Below, piece after piece: positions 35,645 to 45,312 of a DNA stretch of 64,000 nt. The DNA comes from Brevibacterium jeotgali (lineage in GTDB: Bacteria; Actinomycetota; Actinomycetes; Actinomycetales; Brevibacteriaceae). Positions within the stretch are counted from its first letter, which is position 1; every line of letters begins with the position of its first letter. A model generated the notes under the pieces. That model saw nothing but the letters and a program-made list of their open reading frames with translations, ran no database searches and was not told the DNA's origin. The position numbers were made by a program, and so were the translations under genes. Where the stretch lies: the NCBI RefSeq assembly GCF_900169175.1, contig NZ_FXZM01000012.1, positions 1 through 64,000 on the forward strand, read 5' to 3'.

Positions 35645-37825
35645 GTGACCGAATCCACCGCGAACGACACATCAGCACGTTCGGGAAGTCTCACGGCACT
35701 TCGTCTGCCCCAGCTGCAGGAACTCGCAGCGGGCCTGGGGATCAAGGGCTATCGCCGCCTGCGCAAGAGTGACCTCATCGACGCGATCAAGACCGCTCGC
35801 GGTTCCTCGTCCGATGCAGGGACCTCTGCCGGCGCTGACACGTCGACTGCCGCCACGTCCACCGCAGACAAGAACACTGCAGACAAGACGACTGCAGACA
35901 AGACCGCAGCGGACTCGTCTGCTGAATCCACCCCGAGCACGGATGCGTCCGGCGCATCGGCGTCCGGCGCCGACGACGCGGAGCAGCCCGCTCCCGCTCG
36001 TGCGAAGAGGGGCGCACGCGGACAGGGCGGACGCCCTGATGCGGATGCACCTGCGAAGTCGCAGGGCTCGGACGCATCGTCAGCGAGCGCTCCGTCCGCC
36101 GGTGGGCAGAACTCCACCGATCAGACGTCCGATGGCCCGATCTTCGACGAGGGCGGTCGCGCTGAGGTCTCCTCCGCGCAGGGCAGCTCGTCTCAGGACC
36201 AGGACGGACACAGCGACGACGGAGGACGCCGCACGCGTCGCCGTCGCGGCGACAACCGCTCCGATGACAATCGCTCCGATGACAACGGCGGCGGCCGCAA
36301 TGGCGGCAACGACCAGGGCGGACGCAACGGCGGAGGCGACCAGGGCGGACGCAGCGACCGCGGCGGCAATGACCAGCAGGGTCGGGGCGACCAGTCGAAC
36401 CGGGGCGGCAACGACCGCAACGACCAGGGCGGCCGCAACGACCAGGGCGGCCGCGGCAACCGCGGTCGCAACGGCGGCAACGACCGCGGCGACCAGGGCG
36501 GTCGCAACGACCAGCAGAACCGTCGCGGCGGGAATGATCCGCAGAATCGCAACGATCGCGGGGGCCGCAATGACTCCCGCTTCGATCAGGACGATCGGTC
36601 GAACCGCGGACGTGGTCGTGACCGCAAGCGTCGTGGCCGTGATGACGACCAGGTGCGTCCGGACGATGTCCTGATCCCCGTGGGCGGGATCCTCGATGTC
36701 CACGACAACTACGCGTTCCTGCGGACGTCCGGATACCTGTCCGGTCCCAACGACGTGTACGTCTCCGCTGGGCTCGTGAAGAAGAACGGCCTGCGCAAGG
36801 GCGATGCCGTCACGGGCGCCATCCGCAAGCCGAACGAGGGCGGTGACCGTCAGAACCGCCGCGAGAAGTTCGACGCCCTGGTGCGACTGGACTCCGTCAA
36901 CGGCCTCACGGTCGACGATGCGAAGCGCCGCGTGGAGTTCTCGAAGCTCACGCCTCTCTATCCGCAGGACCGTCTGCGTCTCGAATCGCAGTCGAAGAAT
37001 CTGACGACACGGATCATCGACCTCGTGGCGCCGATCGGCAAGGGCCAGCGCGGCCTCATCGTCGCGCCGCCCAAGGCCGGCAAGACCACGGTCATGCAGC
37101 AGATCGCCAACTCGATCGTGGAGAACAACCCTGAGGTCCACCTCATGGTCGTGCTCGTCGATGAGCGTCCGGAAGAAGTGACGGACATGCAGCGCGCGGT
37201 GAAGGGTGAGGTCATCGCCTCGACCTTCGACCGTCCCGCGGACGATCACACGACGATCGCGGAGCTGGCGATCGAGCGTGCGAAGCGCCTCGTGGAGATG
37301 GGGCAGGACGTCGTCGTGCTGCTGGACAACATCACGCGTCTGGGCCGTGCGTACAACATCGCGCAGCCGGCGTCCGGCCGGATCCTGTCCGGCGGTGTCG
37401 ATGCGAACGCGCTCTACCCGCCCAAGCGGTTCTTCGGTGCGGCTCGCAACATCGAGGGCGGCGGATCGCTCACGATCCTCGCGACCGCGCTCGTGGAGAC
37501 GGGCTCGAAGATGGACGAAGTGATCTTCGAGGAGTTCAAGGGCACCGGCAACATGGAGCTGCGCCTGTCCCGTCAGCTGTCGGACAAGCGGATCTTCCCG
37601 GCCGTCGACGTCAACGCGTCCGGCACGCGCCGTGAGGAGAACCTCATGCGTCCGGAGGAGCGCAAGGTCATGTGGCAGCTGCGCCGCCTGCTGTCCGGCC
37701 TCGAGCAGCAGCAGGGGATCGAGCTCCTGCTGTCCAAGCTCAAGGAGACCGGCTCGAACGCCGAGTTCCTCATGCAGGTGCAGAAGACGACCCCGCTGCC
37801 GAAGTCGGCGTCAGACGACCACTGA
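35645..37825 (+). CDS. rho: Transcription termination factor Rho with large insertion
   Basis: 726 aa, against about 420 in E. coli. Order: RHO_N (about 15-45, [20 protein letters not shown]); Ala/Thr/Ser/Asp-rich region (about 55-200); Arg/Gly/Asn/Asp repeat region (about 202-335) with many GGRN, NDQGG units; cold-shock RNA site (about 340-420); Walker [13 protein letters not shown] (about 475), Walker [13 protein letters not shown], and SGGVDANAL loop. Ends RNA synthesis by ATP-driven RNA translocation. The insertion type is known in actinobacteria (e.g. Micrococcus) and lets Rho act on structured GC-rich RNA. GTG start; own terminator. Confidence 0.96.
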   Translation: MTESTANDTSARSGSLTALRLPQLQELAAGLGIKGYRRLRKSDLIDAIKTARGSSSDAGTSAGADTSTAATSTADKNTADKTTADKTAADSSAESTPSTDASGASASGADDAEQPAPARAKRGARGQGGRPDADAPAKSQGSDASSASAPSAGGQNSTDQTSDGPIFDEGGRAEVSSAQGSSSQDQDGHSDDGGRRTRRRRGDNRSDDNRSDDNGGGRNGGNDQGGRNGGGDQGGRSDRGGNDQQGRGDQSNRGGNDRNDQGGRNDQGGRGNRGRNGGNDRGDQGGRNDQQNRRGGNDPQNRNDRGGRNDSRFDQDDRSNRGRGRDRKRRGRDDDQVRPDDVLIPVGGILDVHDNYAFLRTSGYLSGPNDVYVSAGLVKKNGLRKGDAVTGAIRKPNEGGDRQNRREKFDALVRLDSVNGLTVDDAKRRVEFSKLTPLYPQDRLRLESQSKNLTTRIIDLVAPIGKGQRGLIVAPPKAGKTTVMQQIANSIVENNPEVHLMVVLVDERPEEVTDMQRAVKGEVIASTFDRPADDHTTIAELAIERAKRLVEMGQDVVVLLDNITRLGRAYNIAQPASGRILSGGVDANALYPPKRFFGAARNIEGGGSLTILATALVETGSKMDEVIFEEFKGTGNMELRLSRQLSDKRIFPAVDVNASGTRREENLMRPEERKVMWQLRRLLSGLEQQQGIELLLSKLKETGSNAEFLMQVQKTTPLPKSASDDH

Positions 37826-37867
37826 CACCGAGTGCGGGCACCGTCACAGGACGGACACGTCGCATCA

Positions 37868-37901
37868 CACGAGGGCTGCAGGGTGACCTGCGGCCCTCGT
37901 G
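37868..37901 (+). terminator. Terminator after rho
   Basis: CACGAGGGC-T-GCAGG pairs with CCTGC-G-GCCCTCGTG: nine plus five pairs with one T-G wobble and a GTGA loop. It lies between rho and prfA, so prfA needs its own promoter or read-through. No rpmE lies in this gap, unlike in mycobacteria. Confidence 0.75.
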
Positions 37902-37981
37902 GCATGCCCGACGACGGGTGCGATGAGAATGACGTGGTGAGTGGGACGTACTGAGATCGGCCTGTTGAGAGGGGTGCGGAG

Positions 37982-39097
37982 ATGACGACGGAGGGACCGG
38001 GCTCGATCGAGCAGGAGCTCGAGGCACTGGCCGCGAGCGTGCGCTCCCTGCTGGACGAGCATGCTCGCGTCGAACAGGAGCTTGCCGATCCCGAGGTCCA
38101 CAGCAGCCCCGGCCGTGCTCGCTCACTCACACGCCGCTATTCCGAGCTGGATCGCGTGGTGCGCGTCTGGACGCGGCTGGAGACGATCGCGGATGACCTG
38201 ACGGCAGCCCACGAGCTCGCCGCAGCGGATGAGTCGTTCGCCGCCGAAGCCGCGGAGCTCGAGGACGCGCTCGGTACTGAGCGGGAATCGCTGACGGCCG
38301 AGCTGCGAGAGCTGCTCGTGCCCTCCGACCCGGACGACGGCCGTGATGCGATCGTCGAGATCCGAGCGGGGGAGGGCGGCGACGAATCCGCGCTCTTCGC
38401 GGCGGATCTCGCCCGCATGTATGAGCGCTGGGCCGCCGCGAAGGGGTGGTCGACGGAGGTTCTCGACGCCGCCCATACGGAGTTGGGCGGCGTGCGAGAA
38501 CTCACGATGGCTCTCAAGTCGTCTCAAGACGGCGTGTACGGCTGGACGAAGTTCGAAGGTGGGGTCCACCGCGTCCAGCGCGTTCCGGTGACCGAGTCCC
38601 AGGGACGGATCCACACCTCGGCCGCGGGCGTCCTCGTGTTCCCGGAGGCGGACGCACCGGACGAGGTCGACCTGCCCGACAACGACCTGAGGATCGACGT
38701 GTACCGCTCGTCCGGTCCCGGCGGACAGTCCGTCAACACGACGGATTCTGCTGTGCGCATCACGCATCTGCCGACAGGCATCACTGCGAGCTGCCAGAAC
38801 GAGAAGTCGCAGCTGCAGAACAAGGAGGCCGCGCTGCGGATGCTGCGCGCACGGATCCTCGCCGCCCGTGCAGAGGAGGCGGCTGAGGCCGAGTCCGCAC
38901 AGCGCCGGTCCCAGGTGCGCACCGTCGATCGCTCCGAGCGGGTGCGGACCTACAACTTCCCGGAGAACCGGGTGACCGATCACCGGACCGGATACAAGGC
39001 GTACAACCTCGACCAGGTGATCGACGGACGGCTCGACGAGGTCGTCGAATCGCTGCGCGCGGCCGAACGCGCGTCGCGCCTCGAGGACATCGGGTGA
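37982..39097 (+). CDS. prfA: Peptide chain release factor 1
   Basis: 371 aa. Release factor with central [19 protein letters not shown] (domain 2), [25 protein letters not shown] with the PxT codon-recognition element as PVT (RF1 forms use PAT/PVT; RF2 uses SPF), and the GGQ loop [17 protein letters not shown] (about 245). Frees the peptide at UAA and UAG. Its tail is coupled to prmC, whose product methylates the GGQ Gln, but a 17-bp duplication has moved the start away from the stop. Confidence 0.95.
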   Translation: MTTEGPGSIEQELEALAASVRSLLDEHARVEQELADPEVHSSPGRARSLTRRYSELDRVVRVWTRLETIADDLTAAHELAAADESFAAEAAELEDALGTERESLTAELRELLVPSDPDDGRDAIVEIRAGEGGDESALFAADLARMYERWAAAKGWSTEVLDAAHTELGGVRELTMALKSSQDGVYGWTKFEGGVHRVQRVPVTESQGRIHTSAAGVLVFPEADAPDEVDLPDNDLRIDVYRSSGPGGQSVNTTDSAVRITHLPTGITASCQNEKSQLQNKEAALRMLRARILAARAEEAAEAESAQRRSQVRTVDRSERVRTYNFPENRVTDHRTGYKAYNLDQVIDGRLDEVVESLRAAERASRLEDIG

Positions 39098-39115
39098 GCG
39101 AGGACATCGGGTGAG
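39082..39115. repeat. Tandem 17-bp duplication at the prfA-prmC junction
   Basis: CGAGGACATCGGGTGAG at 39082-39098 is repeated exactly at 39099-39115. The first copy carries the prfA stop (TGA), the second the prmC GTG start. With one copy the two would overlap as GTGA. Confidence 0.95.
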
Positions 39116-40058
39116 TACCGAGGAGCAGGGACGTCGTCTGAGCGTGGAGAAGCTCCTGCGGCACGGTGAGCACAGCCTCGCCGCAGCGGGGATCGACTCA
39201 CCCGCCTCGGATTCTGCGCTGCTCCTCGCGCATGCGTGGGGAGTCGACGGCCGCAGTCTCAGCAGAGCCCGCCTCATGGGAGACTCCGTCCCCGCCGAGG
39301 CCGCAGCATCGTTCGACGTCCTCCTCACGCGCTGCGCGGGTCGCGTCCCGGTCCAGCACCTCACGGGGGAGGCGCACTTCCGGACCCTCACCCTGCCGGT
39401 GGGTCCCGGCGTCTTCGTGCCGCGGCCTGAGACAGAGCTGCTCGTGGATCCGGTGCTCGAGCACCTCGCGGCGACGCGGCCCTCCGGAGGCGGTCACGTC
39501 CTGGACCTGTGCACGGGCACGGGGGCGCTGGGGCTGGCTGTGGCCGCAGAGGCGGCCGGGACCTCGGCGGTGGGGGTCGAATCCGATCCGGTCGCCGCCG
39601 ACTGGGCTCGGCGCAGTGCGGAAGCGGTCGCCGGCGATCTCGCACGGTCCGGCTCCGACTTCGCAGTCGTGCAGTCGGACGCCACGGACCCGGGCGCGGT
39701 GCGCTCCGTCGTGGACGAGCACCTGGCCGGCCGGGTGGACGTCGTCGTTTGCAACCCGCCCTACGTCGTCGCCGACGGCGCCACCACCGCGCCCGAGGTC
39801 GTCGACCACGATCCGGCACTCGCCCTCTGGGGAGGTGGAGACGACGGGACGCGGGTGCCGCGCCTCGTGATCGCCGCGGCCGCTCACGTGCTGCCGACCG
39901 GGGGTCTGCTCGTGCTCGAGCATGCCGACACCCAGGGCGCGGCACTGCGTGAGGCATGCATCGCATGCGGGTTCGCCGACGCGACGACGCGCGCGGACTA
40001 CACTGGACGAGATCGTTTCACGCTGGCTGTTCGACAGCCGCAGACCCAGGGGAAGTGA
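39111..40058 (+). CDS. prmC: Release factor glutamine N5-methyltransferase
   Basis: 315 aa. SAM-dependent methyltransferase with an N-terminal helical substrate domain (about 1-85; VEKLLRHGEHSLAAAGID), GVFVPRPETELLVDPVL, VLDLCTGTGALGLAVA (SAM motif I) and VVCNPPYVV (NPPY catalytic motif, about 215). Methylates the Gln of the release-factor GGQ. GTG 39111 lies in the second copy of the duplication. The next gene follows 11 bases after its stop. Confidence 0.93.
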   Translation: MSTEEQGRRLSVEKLLRHGEHSLAAAGIDSPASDSALLLAHAWGVDGRSLSRARLMGDSVPAEAAASFDVLLTRCAGRVPVQHLTGEAHFRTLTLPVGPGVFVPRPETELLVDPVLEHLAATRPSGGGHVLDLCTGTGALGLAVAAEAAGTSAVGVESDPVAADWARRSAEAVAGDLARSGSDFAVVQSDATDPGAVRSVVDEHLAGRVDVVVCNPPYVVADGATTAPEVVDHDPALALWGGGDDGTRVPRLVIAAAAHVLPTGGLLVLEHADTQGAALREACIACGFADATTRADYTGRDRFTLAVRQPQTQGK

Positions 40059-40069
40059 GCCCTCGACGC

Positions 40070-40804
40070 ATGGCACGGACCTTCGACATCCGCAATGAGC
40101 AGGTGCGCGAGCTGGTACTCAAGGAAGCCGGTCGAGTGATCGGCGACGGCGGACTGATCGTCATGCCGACGGACACCGTCTACGGGATCGCAGCGGACGC
40201 CTTCAGTGCTCGCGCCGTCTCCACGCTGCTCGCAGCAAAGGGGCGGGGGAGGGACATGCCTCCGCCGGTCCTGGTCCAGGGCCAGGACACGCTGCTGGCG
40301 CTGGCGAGCGGTGCGGACGAACGGATCATGGCGCTTGTGAGGCGGTTCTGGCCCGGTCCGCTCACCGTCATCTGCCACGCGCAGCCGATGCTCGACTGGG
40401 ACCTCGGCGACACCTGGGGAACCGTCGCGCTGCGGATGCCGGACGACCCGGACGCGCTGGCGCTGCTGGGGGAGACCGGCCCGCTCGCGGTGTCGAGTGC
40501 GAACACCCACGGTGAACCGGCGGCAGAGACGATCGCCGCGGCAGAATCGATGCTGGGCGATTCTGTCGGCATCTACCTGGACGGCGGGCCGCGCAGCGGT
40601 CAAGGCTCCTCCACGATCGTCGACATGACATCCGAGCCGCCGCGCGTGGTGAGGGAGGGGCCGCTCACCCTGGACCGGCTGCGGGAAGCCGTGCCGGACC
40701 TCGTCGGTGTGAGCAGTGTGGGCGGGGACGACGGGGACGACCAGCCCGGCGTCGACGAGAGCGCTGACGATTCGCCTGCCGGTGGCGCGGCGCGGGACGA
40801 CTGA
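40070..40804 (+). CDS. L-threonylcarbamoyladenylate synthase (TsaC/Sua5 family)
   Basis: 244 aa. YrdC/TsaC domain: GLIVMPTDTVYGIAADAF, LAAKGRGRDMPPPVLV and the WPGPLTVIC, SSANTHGEPAA motifs. It makes threonylcarbamoyl-AMP from threonine, bicarbonate and ATP for the t6A base next to the anticodon of ANN-reading tRNAs. The C-terminal 35 residues are acidic and rich in Asp/Gly, not a full Sua5 domain. ATG 40070 was preferred; a GTG at 40055 overlapping the prmC stop would add 5 residues. Confidence 0.92.
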   Translation: MARTFDIRNEQVRELVLKEAGRVIGDGGLIVMPTDTVYGIAADAFSARAVSTLLAAKGRGRDMPPPVLVQGQDTLLALASGADERIMALVRRFWPGPLTVICHAQPMLDWDLGDTWGTVALRMPDDPDALALLGETGPLAVSSANTHGEPAAETIAAAESMLGDSVGIYLDGGPRSGQGSSTIVDMTSEPPRVVREGPLTLDRLREAVPDLVGVSSVGGDDGDDQPGVDESADDSPAGGAARDD

Positions 40805-41911
40805 GTGCGCGCCTACCTCTTCATCCTCCTCGTGGCGGCGGTGATCTCGTACCTGGTCACCCCGATGGTGCGCCGGATCGCTGAACGGGGACTCATCTTC
40901 TCGCCCCTGCGCGATCGGGATGTCCATTCCGTGCCCACCCCCAGACTGGGCGGCGTCGCGATGTTCGCCGGGGTCATGGGTGGGCTCGTCATCGCGTCGC
41001 AGACGCCGTTCCTCAACCGTGTCTTCGTCGAGCCGGGCCCGGTGATCGGCATCGCCGGTGCGGCCACTCTGCTCTGTCTGCTGGGTGTCATCGACGACAT
41101 CTGGGATCTGCACTGGACGACGAAGCTCGCGGGGCAGACGCTGGCGGCAGGGTTCATGGCCCTCAACGGGGTGAGTCTCCTGTCGATCCCGCTGGGCGGC
41201 ATCATCATCGGCTCGCCCCGCATGTCGCTCGTCCTCACGGTGCTCGTGGTCCTCGTGTCCATCAATGCCGTGAACTTCGTCGACGGGCTGGACGGCCTGG
41301 CGGCGGGAGTGGTCTCGATCGGGGGCGCAGCGTTCTTCGTCTACAGCTATACGCTGGCCGTCGACGCGACACCGGACAGCTACGCGAACCTCGCGTCACT
41401 CATCATCGCGGTGCTGGTCGGAGCGTGCGTGGGATTCCTGCCCCACAACTTCAGTCCGTCCCGCATCTTCATGGGCGATTCGGGCTCCATGCTCATCGGC
41501 CTGCTGCTCGCCGCCTCGACGATCCGGGTCACGGGTCAGGTGGACCCCGCACTGCTGGCGAATGAGCGTGCATTCGCAGCGTTCCTTCCGATCATCCTGC
41601 CCATCGCGGTGATGGCTCTGCCGCTGCTGGACCTGGGGCTCGCCGTGGTCCGACGGATGATGGCGGGGAAATCGCCGTTCTCTGCGGACGCGAAGCACCT
41701 GCACCACCGCATGCTCCGACTGGGGCACACGCACGCGCGGTCCGTACTGCTGCTCTACGTGTGGACCGCCATCTTCGCCTTCGGATCCGTGTCGTTCCTC
41801 CGCTTCCCCGTGGCCCGGGTCATCCCGGTGCTCGCCGTGCTCGTCCTGGTGACGATCGTGCTGACGTTCTACCCGCTGGGCCGACGCCTGGCACGAAAGG
41901 AGACCTCATGA
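40805..41911 (+). CDS. wecA: Undecaprenyl-phosphate GlcNAc-1-phosphate transferase (WecA/MraY family)
   Basis: 368 aa polytopic membrane protein with about 11 helices. Family motifs: GVIDDIWDLHW (Asp pair, Mg site), INAVNFVDGLDGLAAG, FMGDSGSMLIG and KHLHHRML in the last cytoplasmic loop. It loads sugar-1-phosphate onto decaprenyl/undecaprenyl phosphate, the first step of arabinogalactan, teichoic acid or glycan synthesis. GTG 40805 follows the previous stop with no gap; it overlaps the atpI-like gene by ATGA, as in M. tuberculosis (Rv1302-Rv1303). Confidence 0.93.
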   Translation: MRAYLFILLVAAVISYLVTPMVRRIAERGLIFSPLRDRDVHSVPTPRLGGVAMFAGVMGGLVIASQTPFLNRVFVEPGPVIGIAGAATLLCLLGVIDDIWDLHWTTKLAGQTLAAGFMALNGVSLLSIPLGGIIIGSPRMSLVLTVLVVLVSINAVNFVDGLDGLAAGVVSIGGAAFFVYSYTLAVDATPDSYANLASLIIAVLVGACVGFLPHNFSPSRIFMGDSGSMLIGLLLAASTIRVTGQVDPALLANERAFAAFLPIILPIAVMALPLLDLGLAVVRRMMAGKSPFSADAKHLHHRMLRLGHTHARSVLLLYVWTAIFAFGSVSFLRFPVARVIPVLAVLVLVTIVLTFYPLGRRLARKETS

Positions 41912-42435
41912 CCACCTCTCCCGAATCTTCGGTTCCCGATCCTGACGCGGGGAGCACAGGGTCCGACTCGAGTGCGGGGCGCGCTGGGTCTGACTCGAGT
42001 GCGGGGCGCACTGGGGGCGAGAGTCGCGTCGCCAGCGTGCGCTCCGTCATGAAGTGGACGATCATCGCCGGAGCGCTCATCGCGATCGCCATCGGCACGA
42101 TCGCCAGCTTCGTCGGCGCGCTGCTCACGGGCCTCCCCGGTGTGTGGGGCGCGCTCATCGGTGCCGTCGTGGCCTTCGTCTTCTTCGCGATCACAGCCAT
42201 CGTCATGTATTTCACTGCAGAGTCGAGCCCCACGGCCATGGCGGCCGGTGTCCTGGGCGGCTTCCTGGTGAAGATCGTGGGCTTCATGGGCGTGGGGATC
42301 GCACTGCGCGGGCGGGACTTCTACGATCCCTGGACCCTGTTCCTCACCCTGGCGGCCGCCGCGATCGCCTCTCTCATCGCTGACGTCGTCATCGTGCAGA
42401 GGGCCCGGCTCCCGATCGTCGACCAACCCTCCTGA
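41908..42435 (+). CDS. AtpI-like membrane protein of the ATP synthase cluster
   Basis: 175 aa. Four predicted helices (about residues 48-70, 75-96, 105-130, 145-165) after a hydrophilic N-terminus. The N-terminus holds a tandem 9-residue repeat GSDSSAGRA-GSDSSAGRT made by a 27-bp DNA duplication (41958-42014). Position matches the Rv1303 group, thought to help assemble the c-ring. An ATGA overlap with wecA couples it to the upstream gene, while 270 bases separate it from atpB. Confidence 0.75.
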   Translation: MTTSPESSVPDPDAGSTGSDSSAGRAGSDSSAGRTGGESRVASVRSVMKWTIIAGALIAIAIGTIASFVGALLTGLPGVWGALIGAVVAFVFFAITAIVMYFTAESSPTAMAAGVLGGFLVKIVGFMGVGIALRGRDFYDPWTLFLTLAAAAIASLIADVVIVQRARLPIVDQPS

Positions 42436-42483
42436 TGAGACCAAGCACACACCATCCGTGCGGAGGGTGAGGATGCCAGTGGT

Positions 42484-42512
42484 TTTGTGCCCTTCTCTAC
42501 GGTTGGTAGAGT
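42484..42512 (+). promoter_or_regulatory. Promoter of the ATP synthase operon
   Basis: TTTGTG (42484-42489) and TAGAGT (42507-42512) with 17-base spacing. The leader would be about 190 bases, with no protein gene, ending in the atpB ribosome site. Confidence 0.55.
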
Positions 42513-42694
42513 ATCCCGGGACACGCTGGGAATTCTCGGTCATGTCTCTGTGCGCCTCACGTGTGTAGCACGCAGAGTCGGATCGCAGTCCCGCGCCAGA
42601 CCATCGCGATATCCCGATCGGACTCCCGTCCGACGACCGCGCCCGTTCGAAGTGCCGTCGCCGGTCACCGCACCTGCGGCGGCCGCATAGCCGT

Positions 42695-42709
42695 CAGGAG
42701 ACCGCCCTG
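42695..42709 (+). promoter_or_regulatory. Ribosome site that points to a CTG start for atpB
   Basis: CAGGAG (42695-42700), six bases, then CTG (42707-42709), in frame with atpB. The first ATG/GTG of the frame (GTG 42731) has no ribosome site upstream. Confidence 0.55.
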
Positions 42710-43525
42710 TTCATCAACGCCCTGCCAACGGTGTCGCTGCTCGCAGCTGAAGGGGGAGGGGGCTTCGTGGCCCCCGGTCTCGAAGAGTTCTTCCCGGCGG
42801 TGTTCCTGTTCGAGGGGACCGGCTTCGACATCAACCGGATCATCATGGTCCGGATCCTCGCGACACTCGTCCTGCTCCTGTTCCTGTGGCTCGCGCTGCG
42901 CAAGGCGACACTCGTCCCCGGTCGCGTCCAGTCCGCAGTGGAGATGGGCTTCGACTTCGTCCGCAAGGACATCGCCTACGGCATGCTCGGCAAGAAGGAC
43001 GGGGACCGGTTCTTCCCGCTCATCGCCTCGATCTTCTTCGGCGTCGTCGCGCTCAACATCACGGGCATCATCCCGTTCCTGAACATCTCGTCGAACGCGC
43101 TCATCGGGATGCCGCTGGTCATGGCGCTCGTCGTGTACGTCGTGATGATCGGTGCAGGGATCAAGGCGAAGGGCGGCCTCGGCTACCTCAAGGGCGAGCT
43201 GTTCCCCGCGGGCGTCCCGAAGCCGATGTACATCCTCGTGACCCCGATCGAGATCGTGTCGACCTTCGTCGCGCGCCCGGTGAGCCTCACGCTCCGACTC
43301 ACGTTCAACATGCTCGTGGGCCATCTCCTTCTCGTCCTCTGCTTCGCCGCCACGCAGTTCTTCTTCTTCGAGGTCGGCGGCATCTCTGCCGGCTTCGGAG
43401 TGCTGACGCTCATCGGTGGCTTCGCCTTCACGCTCTTCGAGATCCTCGTGGCAGTGCTGCAGGCCTACATCTTCGCTCTGCTGGCCGCTGCCTACATCCA
43501 GCTGAGCGTCGCCGAGGACCACTGA
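42707..43525 (+). CDS. atpB: ATP synthase Fo subunit a
   Basis: 272 aa with the proposed CTG start; 264 if the GTG at 42731 is used. Five to six helices; the conserved VSLTLRLTFNMLVGHLL helix holds the essential Arg that faces the c-ring, and VLQAYIFALLAAAYIQLSVAEDH is the usual end. It forms the proton half-channels. The extra N-terminal part (FINALPT) merges smoothly into VSLLAAEGGGGF. First gene of the atpBEFHAGDC operon. Confidence 0.95.
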   Translation: MFINALPTVSLLAAEGGGGFVAPGLEEFFPAVFLFEGTGFDINRIIMVRILATLVLLLFLWLALRKATLVPGRVQSAVEMGFDFVRKDIAYGMLGKKDGDRFFPLIASIFFGVVALNITGIIPFLNISSNALIGMPLVMALVVYVVMIGAGIKAKGGLGYLKGELFPAGVPKPMYILVTPIEIVSTFVARPVSLTLRLTFNMLVGHLLLVLCFAATQFFFFEVGGISAGFGVLTLIGGFAFTLFEILVAVLQAYIFALLAAAYIQLSVAEDH

Positions 43526-43570
43526 GTCCCGGACCCACAATCTGTCATCCGCAAGACAGGGGCCAGCTGA

Positions 43571-43840
<270 letters not shown>

Positions 43841-43858
43841 TAGGGAGCGAACCCGCAC

Positions 43859-44422
43859 ATGACCCCGATGACAGTTCTTGCGGCGGAGGGCGGCCACCCG
43901 CTGATCCCTGCCGTCTATGACATCGTCTGGTCGGCGCTCTGCTTCGCGATCATCATCTTCGTCTTCTGGAAGGTACTCCTTCCGAAGTTCCGTGCGGTCC
44001 TGGACGAGCGCTCCAGCGCCATCCAGGGCGGTATCGAGAAGGCGGAGAAGGTGCAGGCAGAGGCGGACGCCGCCCTTGCCGAATATCAGAAGCAGCTCGC
44101 AGACGGACGCGCCGAAGCCGCCAGACTCCGGGCCGAGGCCCAGGAGGAGGGCGCACAGATCATCGCCTCGATGAAGCTGCAGGCGACCGACGAATCCGAG
44201 CGGATCATCTCGCAGGCCAAGTCTCAGATCGAGGCGGAGCGCCAGTCCGCGATGGTCTCCCTGCGTTCCGAGGTGGGCGGTCTCGCGACCGACCTGGCCT
44301 CGCGCATCGTGGGCGAGTCCCTCGCCGACGACACCCGTTCGGCCAACGTCGTCGACCGATTCATCGCCGACCTCGAGGCCCAGACGCCGGCGGCTTCCGC
44401 CTCCGCTTCCAAGGAGGCCTGA
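43859..44422 (+). CDS. atpF: ATP synthase Fo subunit b
   Basis: 187 aa. One N-terminal membrane helix (about 22-45, IVWSALCFAIIIFVFWKVLL) and a long charged helix (about 50-165) rich in Ala/Glu/Gln that forms the peripheral stalk with delta. Usual length. Its TGA overlaps the atpH ATG (TGATG), tying b and delta synthesis together; in mycobacteria these two are even fused in one of the pair. Confidence 0.93.
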   Translation: MTPMTVLAAEGGHPLIPAVYDIVWSALCFAIIIFVFWKVLLPKFRAVLDERSSAIQGGIEKAEKVQAEADAALAEYQKQLADGRAEAARLRAEAQEEGAQIIASMKLQATDESERIISQAKSQIEAERQSAMVSLRSEVGGLATDLASRIVGESLADDTRSANVVDRFIADLEAQTPAASASASKEA

Positions 44423-45231
44423 TGCTCCAGTCGAGCAGGCTGTCCCTGCAGAAGGTACTCGCACAGATCGATTCCGCGGTGTCAGGCACCACGGTCGACG
44501 CAGCGATCGGCGCCGACCTCCTCAGCATCGTGACGGTGCTGTCGGAGGACGTCTCCCTGAGGAAGTCCCTCGCGGACGCTTCCCTCGATCCGCAGGCGAA
44601 GACCGGAGTCCTGGACTCGCTCTTCGGAAGCAGGACCGACGACCGCGCACTCGAGATCGCGCGGAGCGCCGCCGGCTTCCACTGGGCACACACCCAGGAC
44701 TTCGTGACCGCACTCGAAGTGGCGGGCGTGACTGCGCTCGCTGCGCGGGCGCAGACGGAGACCCGCCTGGGTCGCGTCGAGGAGGAGCTCTTCCGCTTCG
44801 CACGGACGATCGAATCCGACCACGAGCTCGGGTGGGCGTTCGGTTCCGACCGTGCTCCCAGTGCCAAGCGCGCCCTGGTGCAGGACCTGCTCGGCTCCGC
44901 CGCCGCAGAGGAGACAGTCCTCCTCGCGTCACAGGCGGCGGCGCATCCTCGCGGACTCCGCGTGGCTGAGACGCTCGACAACTTCGGCGAGGTGCTGGCC
45001 GCGCGCCAGCGTCGCGCTGTCGCCGAAGTCGTCGTTGCGAAGCCGCTGACCCCGCAGCAGCAGGACCGACTCACCCAGTCACTGTCCCGGTCGTACGGCA
45101 GGGAGCTCGTGCTCCACGTGGTCGTCGACCCCGACGTCGTCGGCGGTGTGCGGGTGCAGGTCGGCGACGAGGTGATGAGCGGCACGATCGCAGATCGCCT
45201 TTCGGACGTTCGCCGTCGACTCACCAGCTGA
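44422..45231 (+). CDS. atpH: ATP synthase F1 subunit delta
   Basis: 269 aa, the normal actinobacterial length (longer than the 177-aa E. coli form). LDSLFGSRTDDRALEIARSA and the C-terminal DPDVVGGVRVQVGDEVMSGTI (about 230-250) are OSCP/delta motifs. Caps F1 and holds the peripheral stalk. It is separate from subunit b here, not a b-delta fusion. Confidence 0.93.
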   Translation: MLQSSRLSLQKVLAQIDSAVSGTTVDAAIGADLLSIVTVLSEDVSLRKSLADASLDPQAKTGVLDSLFGSRTDDRALEIARSAAGFHWAHTQDFVTALEVAGVTALAARAQTETRLGRVEEELFRFARTIESDHELGWAFGSDRAPSAKRALVQDLLGSAAAEETVLLASQAAAHPRGLRVAETLDNFGEVLAARQRRAVAEVVVAKPLTPQQQDRLTQSLSRSYGRELVLHVVVDPDVVGGVRVQVGDEVMSGTIADRLSDVRRRLTS

Positions 45232-45312
45232 TCGCGCCCCTGACGGGGCGCCACGAACAACCGCTGCGACGCGCACGCAGCCTCACGTCAAGTAAGGAAG
45301 CAGGGAAACCAG

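Noticed and set aside
36247-36650. Frameshift or assembly artefact in rho
   Set aside because: The RGN-rich part stays in one frame over 400 bases and joins intact domains on both sides, as in other actinobacterial Rho proteins.
44422-45231. b-delta fusion as in mycobacteria
   Set aside because: The delta protein has no membrane helix or b-type stalk. A separate full-length b subunit precedes it.
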